From the NCBI GenBank assembly GCA_034687125.1, contig JAQGBZ010000190.1, positions 57,249 through 121,248 of the forward strand: a stretch of 64,000 nucleotides of DNA, given 5' to 3'. The position numbers and the translations under genes were made by a program. The notes beneath the pieces are model-generated. The model worked only from the letters and a program-made list of their open reading frames with translations, made no database searches and was not told the origin of the DNA. Shown piece after piece: positions 37,082-50,274 of this stretch (its first letter is position 1; each line of letters opens with the position of its first letter). Origin of the DNA: Neelides folsomi. Lineage: Eukaryota > Arthropoda > Collembola > Neelipleona > Neelidae.

Positions 37082-40000
37082 ATAATCATGGTGCGGTAAA
37101 TGTCCTGCGTGCGTTTTGGATTACGAATGTTCACTTTTTTGTAATCGTAAATAAAAAGGGGTTTTATAAAAGATACAAAAAGTTTGGATAAATATTTCAT
37201 GGGAGGGGAAGGGTTAAGGGAGATCTAAGGAGAATAATGAGATAAAAGAAGGGCCCCTTCGAGAATCCGGGAATGATCCGTAGTCCTCGTTGTGGGAGGA
37301 ATGCATACGTGTGTGTGTGAGAGTGTTTTCTGGATTCGCCTCAGGGTCTCTCGAGGGATAGCACAGGTGAGGGATGGAGAAGAAGCATTGCATTAGCATT
37401 GAGTAACGGGACTCGCCCTGGGTTACCTAACTGTAACCCTCCCCTCGTTGTCACATTGGACTCGCATATGCAGTCCATCTAATCTTTCAAACCTATTTAT
37501 ATTTGAGCCATTGTAAATCTCTAGCCCTTTTAATTAATAATTCACAACGCATAAATACATAAACGACACTGCTTTTTTAGATTATATAATGAAAAGATCC
37601 CTACAAGATTTTTAGATTTTATTTAATAATTAAAATATGATGTTAAAAAGAAACAGAAGAATTATGATCAGAAAGCAACAACGCAAAGGATTGGATTAGC
37701 TAATAAGGGAAAAGTAGCTTAATGAGATTAAAAGGTGAAGATTTTTGAGATGATTTAAATACTGATTTCATAAAATAAAAATGGTAATTTGCTTCAAACG
37801 CTTAGGATAATTTCCTTGCATAATAATGAGTGGAAGAACGAGAATGAAGTTAAAAGAAGTAATGAAGGAAATGAGGGAGACAGTGTGAAGAATTGCAAAT
37901 TGGAGAAGGAAGCTTCTTGTTTAGCTCGGACATTCCAGCACCTTCAATTATAATTCGCGAGTAAATTTGCAATTTTCTCAGGCGGTTGCCGCCTCATGTT
38001 GGAGTCTTGTTGATTAAATTTTTTCTATCCATTTATTATGTACATTCTTATGGAATTTAACAGAGTGTGCAGCTCCTTTACTTCTTATTAAGCACACTTG
38101 GGAGGAGTAAAATTTAAAATTTGAGGATTGGAGCTAATGAGAAAATTGATTAAATGATTAAATATTATTAAGTCTCTTAATTGCTCCATACTTTCAATCA
38201 ATTCTTAAAAACTAGAAATATATTAATAACTTTATTTAAAGGAAAAAATTGGCAGTTTTCAATTGAAATTGAATAGTATAAATAATGCAATTTACATTCA
38301 CTCTAAAACCCTACCTCAAATAATATCTACTAGAGTTTTAAATATCTGTAAGTGTATTGTATGTTTTGCATTAATCTACTTATTACGCTTATAAAGTTAT
38401 ATAATTAATGGTTTAATAAATAATTTTATGCAGTTGTCGGTAAATTATAACAAAAATTGACGGAAGTAGTTGAATTCCATTAGAACACAATTGGGAGTGC
38501 GAGAGTGTTGGGTCTGGTAACGGGATTCATAACATAAGGCATAAAAGTGAAATAGATATGCAGATACACTGATGATGTATCCGTGTAGGAGTGAACATAA
38601 TGGGCCGATCCGGGTAAAAGATAACAATCCCCATTTTCCATAAACATCACCCTCAAACTATAAACCCACAATGGGACATCACTCTTTGCAAAAACCTCTT
38701 TTGCCCAAACACACACAACATACACTTTTTAATTTCATCTGATTAAGTGTCTCGCGCTGTTGTAACCAACAGTGTGTGCGGGATCCCGTTGAAGGTGAAA
38801 CAATGGGATGAGTCTTGTGCATAACAAGAGATATACATTGATACATGTATAGTGGATTACTGCGTGCTTGCACCTCGGCCCAAAGTGTCATTCACACTGT
38901 CAAAGGAGAGAATGGGGATTATAAGGGGAAGAGACGACCGGAGCTTCGCATTCGTTCTCCCTATTGTCTTCCTCATGTAGTAAATACATTATTATAGTTA
39001 TGTTCAAGTATGTAGATAAATGTATTTATGAGCGTAAGTTGAAGTACGTAAACTTCTCCACGCATTTTTATAAACTGGCTTTAAATACCCCGCACACTCG
39101 AGTTGTCAACTCTGGTTAACTGACTTAACTGTCTCGCGAACGAGACTCTGAGATTACATTATTTGATGATTAATTCTATGGCCCAAAAGTTCATAAAGGG
39201 TCGGAATATTGAAAATACTTTTTATGAGATTCGCATGACACTCATTTTACTTTTTCCTGCTACTCATAAATACACTTCAAATGTATTTGTATGCTACGAG
39301 TATATTATGTATTTTTGTATTTATAATAAATACTTTTAGTAGTGCACAGATGGGCACCAGTGAATTCATAATTGTGATGTAACCTCCCTGTGTACTCTTA
39401 TTATGGATGGATTGAGACGGAGAATGGATGGATCCAGGTTCGGATTACAGAAGGAAGCGATGAACAGGAGTGATTTAACTAACGGGAAATTCCCTTTCTC
39501 ATACAGCGTCCATTAGTTAGAGGAACTTTCAATGGAACCAAATTCATAGTCGGATTAGAACCTCTGCCACATTAGCCCGACATTTTTTCTATTGTAGTAT
39601 TTTGATTCAGTTATAGTAAATACAATCAACCTTATATAACAAATTATAATTCAAAACAATGGTTGCGGATGTCGAAGCTTTTAATTGAAAATAAAATCAA
39701 CTTCATGATTCTAATTTATTAAACTACATGAGTTTATACTTAAAATCTTGGAATTATTTGTTTTGTTGGGCTATTTAAATCAATTTTGGGAGATTTGATT
39801 TCAATTCGTGAATTTATCATTGAGATTTGTAGAAATTTGTCTAATTTAATCTACAAATATATTTACGTATCTTGAGGTATTAAAGGTGAAGAACGGGAAT
39901 TGGCCAATTCGAATGCAAATGAGGTTGAGAATGAGAATGGAAGTTTAAGGTTAAGGAAGGCATTTAACTCTTAACGACTCCAAATTTAACACTCGAGTCA

Positions 40001-41929
40001 ATCTGTTTCCCTGTTTCTTAAATGATTATTCTTCAGTCCTCAATTCTTTACAGTAACACGACTACATCACTCCATCTCCGCACATCTCTACCCATAAGAG
40101 GTCCGTGAGGGAGAATGTGAAGAAGGTAATGGTCATCGTAAGCGGGTCTTTGCCTAATGACATCTCCCCTACTTCCAGCCCTTATTCAAGAACTCGTGTG
40201 AGGTGTCAGCGGAATGAGTCGCAGATCTCACTAGGAGTCACATGGAAATGAAGCAATAAGAAATCTCATCTGTGAAGTAATCGGATTTGAATAAACATGA
40301 CTTCCAAGCACTTGGACTCCAAATCCACTTACGACGCTCCTCATTTTCAAATTCCATTCCACTTTTTTAAACTCATTCCTATTTCTGACTTTTCCATCTT
40401 TGCTAATAATTGTGCCAAATATGAAATAATTTGACAATCCAGTTCATCTTCAATGAAATGAAAAATGACCAAATATCAATTATTTATTATATAAGATATT
40501 AATTTAATTTTGTTTAATATACATATAAACATATTCATGCAGTTTTAAGTCTTATAGCGAGTGAAGAATGAATAGGAAATGTAATCAAAGGAAATACGGG
40601 ATGAATCCAATAGGATTATAAGATAAGTGCTAAGGAGCGTCGGGGAAGGTTGTAAGGAAGGGGAAGGTGACCTCATTCGAGTGCCTTGACCTGACTCATC
40701 CCCTTCTTATTCTTCCTTGGGAGAGATAGGGAAGTGAAGGCGAGTCTCTTGGCATTCCCTTCACAAAAGACCCGTTCTCCCATTATGTATGCAGAGGGGC
40801 CCTTCGGCGACCCTTCGCCCCGCTACGCCTTTTTTACCTCCTACAACAAGGAACATCTTTCCCGAGTCTTCTAACACGTTGAATCTCCTCTCATCAGTCA
40901 CAAATTAACGGATCAGATTCCCCTTCATACAACCTCCAAGTCCCCCTCGCACCCTTAGACAATGAACGTCTTTTTCAATTCTAAACACTTCACCCCCACA
41001 CCTTCAAAATCTTAATTACTCTCCTAATAATGCATGGATTATTTAAATACTCGAATCCGTTTTTATAAACATTAACTAATTTATTGAAGAAACTAGCAAA
41101 ACTTTAATAAAATAAGTTGTTAAATTTATTATTTGACTGTTATAATTTTTATTATTTGACTTAATAACTGAAAATAGTTTAGAGAAAAACGTATTGGAGA
41201 AGTTAAAGAAAAAGTAATGATTTTGAAAGATGGTTAACAAAGCTATTTTCCAATTATGGTGCTATTTAAAAAACGTTAAAAACGTTAAAAATAAAGAGAC
41301 ATTAAAGAGGGAAGATGTTTTCCAAGTTGGGCATTTTATATCCTTTATAAATACACACAGCATTTGAGAGATGATGATAGTTGAGAAGGAATCATTCCCC
41401 TTTAGAAGGAATAGAAACGGTATACCGGCTATTACGGTACGTTTGGGCCAGACTCCTCTATTACATACCTTCTCAAATTCAATTCAACAGCTCTAATCTT
41501 TTCTTCCACATCTCTCTCTTTCTCTTGATTTATCAAAATCAAAGTCAATGTTAAGCATCAAAAATATTGGAGGAAATGTCAAATTGGAATAATACACTAC
41601 CGGTATATTATAGTTTTTTATATCTGGTTTGGCTGTCAATTGTAATCTAACCCAATAAGTGTGAATGTGAATGTAATATAAGTTCTAGAATTGAATTGTG
41701 CAATAGGAAAAGAATGGATGGATGACCTTAGAAATGAAATGCCGGTGGTGGTTGTAAAAGCAGGGAATGTTGATAAAAAGGAGAAAATAGTATTTGTGTG
41801 GATGTATGAAAGGGCCGAAAGTTACCTTGAACTTGGAGAGATCCTTCTTTGAGTGTTGGTTGTTGTGTGTGAAAAGTATAGGGGGATTGGTCCTTGACAC
41901 AAGGAACGTCACTGGAATGCACTTAGGGT
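37082..41929. other. Gene desert between foldback element and GC island
   Basis: No gene recognised. A GC-rich patch at about 40790-40840 (ccttcggcgacccttcgcc) stands out and has a weaker echo near 43764-43785. Nothing else supportable. Confidence 0.45.
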
Positions 41930-42210
41930 CTCGGGCAATTCGGGGGAAATCGGGGGTTGCCCCATGCCGGCGGGTCGTTTGGGGAAGGGGTCTCTGAGGA
42001 GCGAGTGATCCTGAACTTCAGACCCTCTTACCTCATCGGTATGAGAAGTGGGAATGTGGAGGGAGCGGAGAGGCGAGGAAGGCGAGAGACGAGGAAACAG
42101 TTACGTCCTCCCCGTTCCTCCCAACTACCCATCATCCACCGGCCTGCCTCAACCCATCACAACATCGAGGGCCAGACACCAAAATCCTCCTGCCCGCCTC
42201 TGCATACCAT
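41930..42210 (-). promoter_or_regulatory. GC-rich island with a strong minus-strand splice donor
   Basis: A ~280-bp GC-rich block. On the minus strand it contains CCGATGAG|GTAAGAGG, a near-perfect donor at about 42031, preceded by ~150 bp of GC-rich sequence without a convincing acceptor. That is the arrangement expected of a first exon on the same strand as PRDM1. It may be an alternative promoter and first exon; this is inference. Confidence 0.3.
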
Positions 42211-45200
42211 TAATCCCATTTTTTACAAATGAAGAAAAAGTAAACCGTTCGTGGACGAGCTCTTATGAATGCTTGAACAGTACTTCTAAACACTTGCACT
42301 ATTACTTTTCCATCAATGAAATTCTAATCATACGCTAATACTTCACATACTTTTTATAAAACACTGCAAATAACAATAACTATTTATGTAGTAAACTGGA
42401 AGAATCATTGAATCTTTAGTTTATAGTTTATGTAAGATTAATTAAATAAAAATATTGGGATTTTAAATATTATTTTTATCATAATAAAATAAGTTATTTT
42501 AATGTAAACTCCTGATTTTTAAAGTTAATGAATCATAATATATAAACACAGTTCTAGAATTTAATGAAAAAAAAAATAATTTAGAGTTTTAATTACTGAA
42601 CTTACTTAATGTTAGTTAGTTGTAAATGAACAATGGGATTAGATGAAGTTAAATGCTTCCATTTTTGTTTTCCTTAATGTTCTTTCCTAAATAATGCCTT
42701 TAAAAAGAACTGGAAGCCCTAATATGGGAATTGTGTAGCTGTACAGAGTGTAAAGACTTCAAATGGTCATTTGCATATATCCACGTCCAATTCCTATTTA
42801 AAACCATATTTGCACCTTGGAAGGGGTGGGCGTGATGAAAGGATGATTAAAAAGGAAGGTTTGTTTGGGAAAACAAGGAGAGTTCGTTAAAGGAGAAGGT
42901 GGGGGAAAAGCCGCGAGCCATCAAGAAGGCTCCAACAGGTGAATTGGCAAATTGCGAATTCTCTCTCACTCTCGGACTCGAGACGTGGAGGCTGAAGTAA
43001 CAGGGAATTGAATCCGCTCCCTGCCTGAAACCTCTTACGTTGAGCTTCTAACTGTTGTTCCTACAGGATAAAATCCTCCGTGGCACATTTCTCTCTCTTT
43101 AATCCCCGCTGCATCTCAATATGATGGAAACCCATCGGCATTCACAATCCATTAAACTCACAGTTCGCAAAAGTGTGTAAAAAGCAAACACTCTTAATTC
43201 TTCCACTTTGAGCCAATTGAATAAATCGCACATGTTTTAAAAACAGTCCTTTAACTGCACTTTTATTTTTATTTAAATATTAACATGAAATGTTATTTAA
43301 GCGGATTTATTTACTTTAACTCTAAAAGTTAATGCATGTTCATGCAATTGAGGAAATTAAGACATTGTTCATCCAATTTTTATTTGGATTAATCCTTAAA
43401 ATGATTAATTACTTTACCATTTTCAATTACCAAGCTTCTTCTGAGGTCTGACATATAACGTGGTTTATTCCTTAATAAGAAATTTCACTTGAGAAAGATC
43501 CGTTAGGTGAGAGAATCAATTAAGTAACCATTTACTTTCATACACTACATAGTATTTATCCCGTAATGACTGAGCACGGAATTGTTGTATCCAAATTGGG
43601 AATAATGATGAAGAATTAAGGAACTTTGGTTCCTTTTTAGGCAGACGACCGAAGGGATCTTCCATGGAAAATGAAGGTGAAAGAGACGGATGATGATATG
43701 CGTTCGTAGGTGTAGAAAGGTGGTGAATGAAAAAAAGGAATTTTTTAAACTTCACTTTGTTCTTTTACCCTTCGCCTCGCCTCGGCTGCCCTAAACAAGG
43801 AAAGAGATTAATATTGCATAACGCTTCTTTCGCCTCTCATTCTCCTCCGACAATCCTCTTCTTTCTCAAAGACTTAGGGTGACACGTTCAACCTCACGCA
43901 TTTATTTCCCCTTATTCTCATCTTAACTTCATTTATTATCCTTTAGAAAAGACTTTTATTCGCGCATTTATCATAAATCAACTTCATACTGTAAATAATC
44001 ATCAAATTAGATAAAATGTTATATAGTGATTTTGAAGCATAGTACTTTTAATGATTAATTTCAGATTAGGTTTCAACTATGTTTGTATTATATAATATTA
44101 AATGTATTAAGATAAGCATAGGCATTTTTTGTATAAAAATATAATTGTTCCGTTTTTTGGATCAAAGTTTGTATTAAGCCTATTGAAATTGAAATTTTAA
44201 TATTAGAGGAAAAAAGTTATTTAACTTTATAAATAAAACCGCTTCAAACATATTCTATTGTATTCATACATTAATACAGGTTGAGTTTCTTTACCGAACA
44301 TATTTGACTTGATTCTGTTTTTCTAACGGGCTTGCATTTTTTTACATGACTTCCTTGAGTATGGATGTTAGAATGAGAGTTTACTTTGTTTAATTACATA
44401 AAAACTATTACGGGGTCACGAGTGTTAATCCAACGTTCTCTCGGCTCGTCCAAATATTGACATTAAAGGTGAAGGATTTCACTTGGATTATCAAATGCGG
44501 AAACGTAAACGAGCATTTTCCTCCACAGTTGGCTCTTTCTTTCGCGGAGAGGAAGAGGAAAAGCAAATATTATGCCTTTTTAACTGGTCAGGGTCATAAG
44601 ATTACTAATTGTTATCTCTCTAGTACAATTCTTTTTTATTACCTCTACAATGATGAGAAAAAGGAACTCGACAATAGATAAATAGGTTCATTTCCATTTT
44701 TTGACATATTTCGTATGGTTGCAATGGTATGGTGGTGGATCAAAATCTAATGACATAAAATAGAAAAACTTAATTTAAATATAAAAATAAAATAGTCTTT
44801 CTGGCATAATAAATTCCTGATTAAAATATTTAATTTTGGGTCGTAATCGTAATGAACTAAAATGGTCAATTAATTATTGTTCGAATGAATGAAATATTTG
44901 TATATAATTAATAATAACCTTTTGTTTATCAAGAATGGTTAAAATTCTTAAAATAAAAGCGAGAGGAAATCGTTAAAATGAGGAAATTGAAAAAATGTTG
45001 AAGTTAAAGGGCAATCCTAGTTTAAGACCTCTAAGAACCCGGCATATACATCCATTATTATAGAGGGGATAATGCGGGCAAACACAATAAAACAGAGATA
45101 CAGTTGAGCCAAATTTTATTGACGAAGAAGAATAAGGAGGAGTGATTGGGGAAGATAATAAATAAGAATAATAAAATGAAGGGTCCTTCAAATACTCAAA

Positions 45201-48200
45201 GAGATCCTTTTCTCCTCTCAGGTCGTTGGCCTCACTGACTTCTCCAGCTAACTGAATGTGAGTAAACTGAAGCTATAACCGGAATCACAAGTTTCACTTA
45301 TTTCCCACTTCAGCCCTATTTATATTTAAAACCAAATACGTGTACAATATCCTTTTAACCCTTCACCATACTACATGTAATATAGACTATTGTATACATA
45401 GATATTGCTATAAATATGATAAAATGATAATTGACAATTATCGTACAAGGAATAAAAATTGAAGCAGATTATAATTCAAAACATATCCCGTAATCCATTG
45501 TCCCCTATATAGAAATAAAACATTATTTTAAATGACTTGATCTTATTTAATAATAATTCAATCCTCATTTTACTGCTTTGTCCTTTTTAGGAGTAATTAA
45601 ATGGAGTGAGAGACTTAAGGAGATAAATAATGTTCCAGCAGGGAAGCTATTATAATTAAATAAAAGATGTATGATGTATGAAGTGTTGAAAGGATTCAAA
45701 ATTGTTGAATGGAATGCGCACGGGGTAAGTCGGGAAAAGATTGACAATCCGCTCCTTTCCTAATTTTACTTCTTCAGATCCCGTTTCAACGGTGTGAGTT
45801 TCACTCACCATCTCCGCTCTTATTGCATCTCATCAAATTCGAATTTATTCGGCAGGGGAGCTTAAAGGATTTTCTCCACCCACGACTCGTAAATCATTTC
45901 CTATACACTTTTGCTCCACATTCCCACAATATGCTCATAAGTCAAGATGAAGCCGAACAATTGGCCACAATCAATTTTCCCCACTTCTTCATTGTACTGG
46001 CTCTATTATCCCATCAAAAATGCATTCCAATTCACGAACATGGGAATGACTAGCAACACTTGCACGTTGCACTCATGATTAATGTTTACGAATAATACTG
46101 TAATATTGAAATATGCAAAGTCTCATTTGATTAACAAAGGAATTATCTCAGGATTATCCAGCTTATCCCTGGTAAAGTTGAGTTCAGTTTCTTTCTAAAC
46201 TTTTTCTTGTTAGCCTTTTGCCAAATCCCAACATTGAAAAATAAAATTACGGAAACTCTTTAAATAGAAGCTGACTATAAAAGAAAGCAAGTGCCATAAA
46301 AGGTTATTTAACGCGTGATCGCTCAACTTGACATTTTTGAAAAAAGGAACTTGTCAAAGGAAATAAAATGTGGGGGAGCAGTTAGTCGATGATTAAAAGC
46401 TTAAACATTAAAATCAAACTGTTTTCATTGAAAGATCCCAATAATTGTTTTTAAACATTTTCAAACTTTATAAATTTGTTATATTAAACATGGAAAGTAA
46501 TTCCAGGTCTTGGACTTGGATGTTACATAATTTCAAATAAGTGTGTTACCACTTATGACTAGGGCAGAAATTTTATGAGTATTATAATGGCGATCTGAGG
46601 TATCTGTGATGAGGTAACTGTACAATTGAGAGAATCTCTTTGGAAGTTGGTGATGAGAAGGAGGCGAAGAGGATGTTGGCCCACAATGAAATGGAGATCA
46701 CCACTCGGCCGACTTGGCCAACCAAACAACTCTTTTTCCTTTTCTCGGGATTTGACCCCAAGTCAACATCTCAATTGTTCGTTTAATTTGATGTTATCAA
46801 AGACTGCCCAACATCTCTTTTGTTTAAACTACAACCAAATGTAGTTTTACATTATGAGATTGGAAAATACTCAAACTAAAGTTATTTTTTATTATTAAAT
46901 TATCAAATTATGTAAGTGTAAGAATTTGAATTAACGACCATCATAAAATGCCATATGATTTTATCGCAAATAAAATTATATTAAACACTTAATTTTATCA
47001 TGTTTCAGGAAAGTGATGCAAGAAAAAGGATGAAAAATTGCACATTAGTTTCCTCAGCCCTCTCATTATGTCATTTGAGAAAAGGAAGAAGAAATGATGA
47101 CTCGCTCGATTCTCAAGTTAACATAACGTAGCAGGTGGATAAACATCAGATGGGATCTCAATTATATTCATAATTCTTGAGTGTCTTCAAGTTGAAGAAA
47201 AACAACACTGGACGACGCAAATTTTTTACGGTTTTCATGAACGACACTTGAAGAATTAAAGATACCTTTATAAAAATATAATTTAAGTATTTGTTCATCA
47301 CGAAACTGATTAAAAGCATTTAAACGTATTTGTATATGACAATTATTAATATAAAATTAATTCGTCAAAGGTTTATAATATTTGAATGATTTTTAATGAA
47401 TATGAATTTTTTGAAGTGTAGTGAAAACGAGACAAAACTGTAAAGAGATTTCTTATTAATAAATAGCCGAATGTTGGATAGATTAGAGATGTCGGTGGTG
47501 CCGACCGTTCTCAATTCCTCATCATTATCCTTCAACTCCCGTTGTTCCGGAAAGGTAGAAAAAGAAGAGTAGATCCATTTCATCGAAAGGTTTCAAACCA
47601 TATAATAAGATAGAAAAACTTCATTATCATAGATAGAATTTCACGCATGGAAGGATGTGATTCCACGTTCAGAGATGTGAAAAGATCCCAATAATCTTCT
47701 GTCGGCTTCCTACAAATCTTCCGAACCTCACTGTAAAAAATATTCATCCCTCTGCTCTGATTTAAAAGTATTACCATGTATGGGACAATCAATGGGTTCG
47801 GGTGCTTAAAAAACTATCAAGAGGTTTCAGATATTTAAATAGGAAAGAATATTTTTTTACTTCAATTTACATATTTCACTCTCAAGCGATTCCTCCACTT
47901 TAAGGAACATGTTTCATTGTCAGACATCAAATATGTCAAAAAACGAGAAACGGAACTGCTATACACCGTTTAAGTTCAAAGGCCCATTTTTCATTTCAAC
48001 TCTATGTCCATTGAGAATTGTGTTTTAATATGAGAATAAAATGTACTAGGTATACAATATTTATTTATATAAACTGTTAAAAATATTTCTCAATTAGAAT
48101 TTAAGATTTCAAATGCCGAATTCTTTATAAAAAATTATTTTGTAATGAAAAAATGTTTAAACATATAATAGAATAGATACTTTAAGGAATTTATAATATG

Positions 48201-48429
48201 AATTTTTTAATATTATTAAAAATATTAAGATTCCCCATTTTTATTTCAATTTAACCATTAATGAATAGATGGAAATTCATGATGAGATTTAGTATAAAAA
48301 GTCTTAATTTTGTGTGAGTGTAATTTTCCCTAATTTGTATATTATTGATGTGATGGAACATCGTGTGGAGTGTGAAGAGTCGGCGAGAGTCTGAAGAGAG
48401 TGTAGCTGTAATCTAGTGATATTACATAG
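42211..48429. other. Gene desert, distal part
   Basis: AT-rich, no gene, RNA or clear repeat recognised. Short open frames here show no family resemblance. Confidence 0.45.
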
Positions 48430-48625
48430 TTAGTTGACGGCTGAGACTCCGGTGGCCAAGAAATCCGCCCGACCGTGCCGGCTCTCTTCACTGCTCCCCG
48501 AGTCTGTTGATCTCTCAAGTGTTCTCGAGTCGTCAAAGCCCGTCACGTAATCAGAATACCTCACATAATGAGAGGAAGAAGAAGGGGCTAACGGCCGTGG
48601 AGGAGTCATGCTTACTAAAAAACTG
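48430..48625 (-). other. GC-rich island with a small open frame, possible 5' exon
   Basis: On the minus strand a TTTTTTAG acceptor-like site is followed by ATG ACT CCT and a 59-codon Ser/Pro-rich frame ending at 48430. The composition differs sharply from the flanks. The candidate donors inside it (TAT|GTGAGG, GAG|GTATTC) do not keep an open frame into the 27.5-kb candidate exon, so a coding link to PRDM1 is not supported. Either a non-coding 5' exon, a small ORF, or a regulatory block. Confidence 0.25.
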
Positions 48626-49120
48626 AGAATCAAATCAAAGTTCAAGTTCGCTTACTCTCCTCCTCTGGGTTACTCTCGGTCGTTTGCCCACATACCTACT
48701 CCACTCCCCACTACACACCACCACGAGGAAACAATGCCCTTACATTCCACTTACAGTCTCGCATCCCTCATTACACTTCTTTAACTACCTTCACCATCAG
48801 AGTTCAATTCATTTTTTTTATATTCTTTATGCAATTTACGACTCAACTTTTTCATCATTTCTCGTTTAGTCATCGTAGATTCTCATGAAGACTTATGAAG
48901 TAATTATTAAAATATATTGGTCAAATCTGACATTTTGTACTATAACAAGGGTGGCATTCACTCAATGTCAGGGATGGTTATTACAAGTTCACCTTCTGCA
49001 CCTGCTGCACTCGGGAGTCTGATCAATTAAGATGGAATGATGGCTAGGGCTAATATGTCCTGCCACATGGGAGTTGAGATTTTATTGTACTCTATGCTTC
49101 ATATGCTCTCCTTGGTTCTG

Positions 49121-49232
49121 TGCAATTGCCCTTGAATTGATCGGAGGAGATTCGGGAGTATTGTGAAGGTTTGTTTCCTTATCCGATTCTTCGGTTCACC
49201 GTGACGCACGACTGGTCTCCCTATTTACGTCA
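49121..49232. promoter_or_regulatory. Duplicated regulatory-type element, copy 1
   Basis: Shares, in the same order and orientation with 50156-50274, the words TGCAATTG, AGATTCGGG, TCCTTATCCGATTC (14 bp exact), GTGACGCACG and TTACGTCA. The last two contain ATF/AP-1/CRE-like cores (TGACGCA, and TGACGTAA on the other strand). There is no coding frame common to both copies. Probably an old local duplication of a cis-element. Confidence 0.6.
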
Positions 49233-50155
49233 CTTAACCATTGCAAAACAATGTGGAGTCTCTCAATCAGCCTTAATCATAAAGATGGAAATCAAAGGTG
49301 GAAAAGGGAAGTGAGCCGTTTTCAAAGCCAAATATTTCCAATTATCCGCAGTTACAGCAAACTATAATCCTGAATGGCTAATAACTTAAACAGCAATTTT
49401 ATTTAACATAACTTAATTGAACATTTTTAATTAAAAGTTTAAAACCCATAGGGCCACACGCATCCCATCAGCTCAAAAAAAGAGTTTTGCAGGAAGCATG
49501 AGTAAATAAAAAAAATGTGGAAAATGGAAAACAATCCTTCACACTCTTTTATTACTCACGATGTCATTAAACTCTCATTAGACATCAAATGCAAGTAAAA
49601 TGACCTGAGTAAGTTGAATTTATAAAACGAGAAGTTGAGGAATCGAGTCTGGGTGTATGGGTGAAGGAGGGGGATTACTTAAAAATAAAGGAGAGGGTTA
49701 AAGGGACGTTGAATGAGAGTGCAGTTGTAATTTATTGGTTAGTGGGGATGGGGCGAGAGTCTTGGTTATGTCAGCGAGTGAAGAAGTGGGCCGATGGCCG
49801 GGTCTGACCTCCGTTGCCTTTCGGGAAAGGGAATTAATTTCCATTGAAAGTAGGTAAAAGGACTAACGGGCCTATCCTGAGAAGGACCAACAGAAAATGA
49901 ACTGAAAAAAGAGATAAGAAACGTACCGTCAAGTTCAACACGGTTCTCACACAACCATACCACTTTACCTGGTCATTCTCTTTGGGCATGAACAGATGTG
50001 CGAATCAGGCGTCAATCATCCTTTGGATTTTGGATCCTTCATAATTACCTTTTTCAATCCCGATCCAGATCAAAATGATATCACGCAAATGGAAAGATTT
50101 TTAGAACACTTTTTTACTTCTTTATTTTCTTTCATGATTACCAACATGCATATGA

Positions 50156-50274
50156 TGCAATTGACCTTGTAGTGACCAAATGTTATTGTAGATTCGGGTA
50201 AGTTTAAGGTCTCCTTATCCGATTCAACCCGTGTGAGACGTGACGCACGGAATGGTTCTCCGCCACTTACGTCA
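50156..50274. promoter_or_regulatory. Duplicated regulatory-type element, copy 2
   Basis: Diverged copy of 49121-49232. The shared words fall at 50156 (TGCAATTG), 50190 (AGATTCGGG), 50212-50225 (TCCTTATCCGATTC), 50240-50249 (GTGACGCACG) and 50267-50274 (TTACGTCA). Spacing differs by only a few bases between words, while the sequence between them has drifted. Confidence 0.6.
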
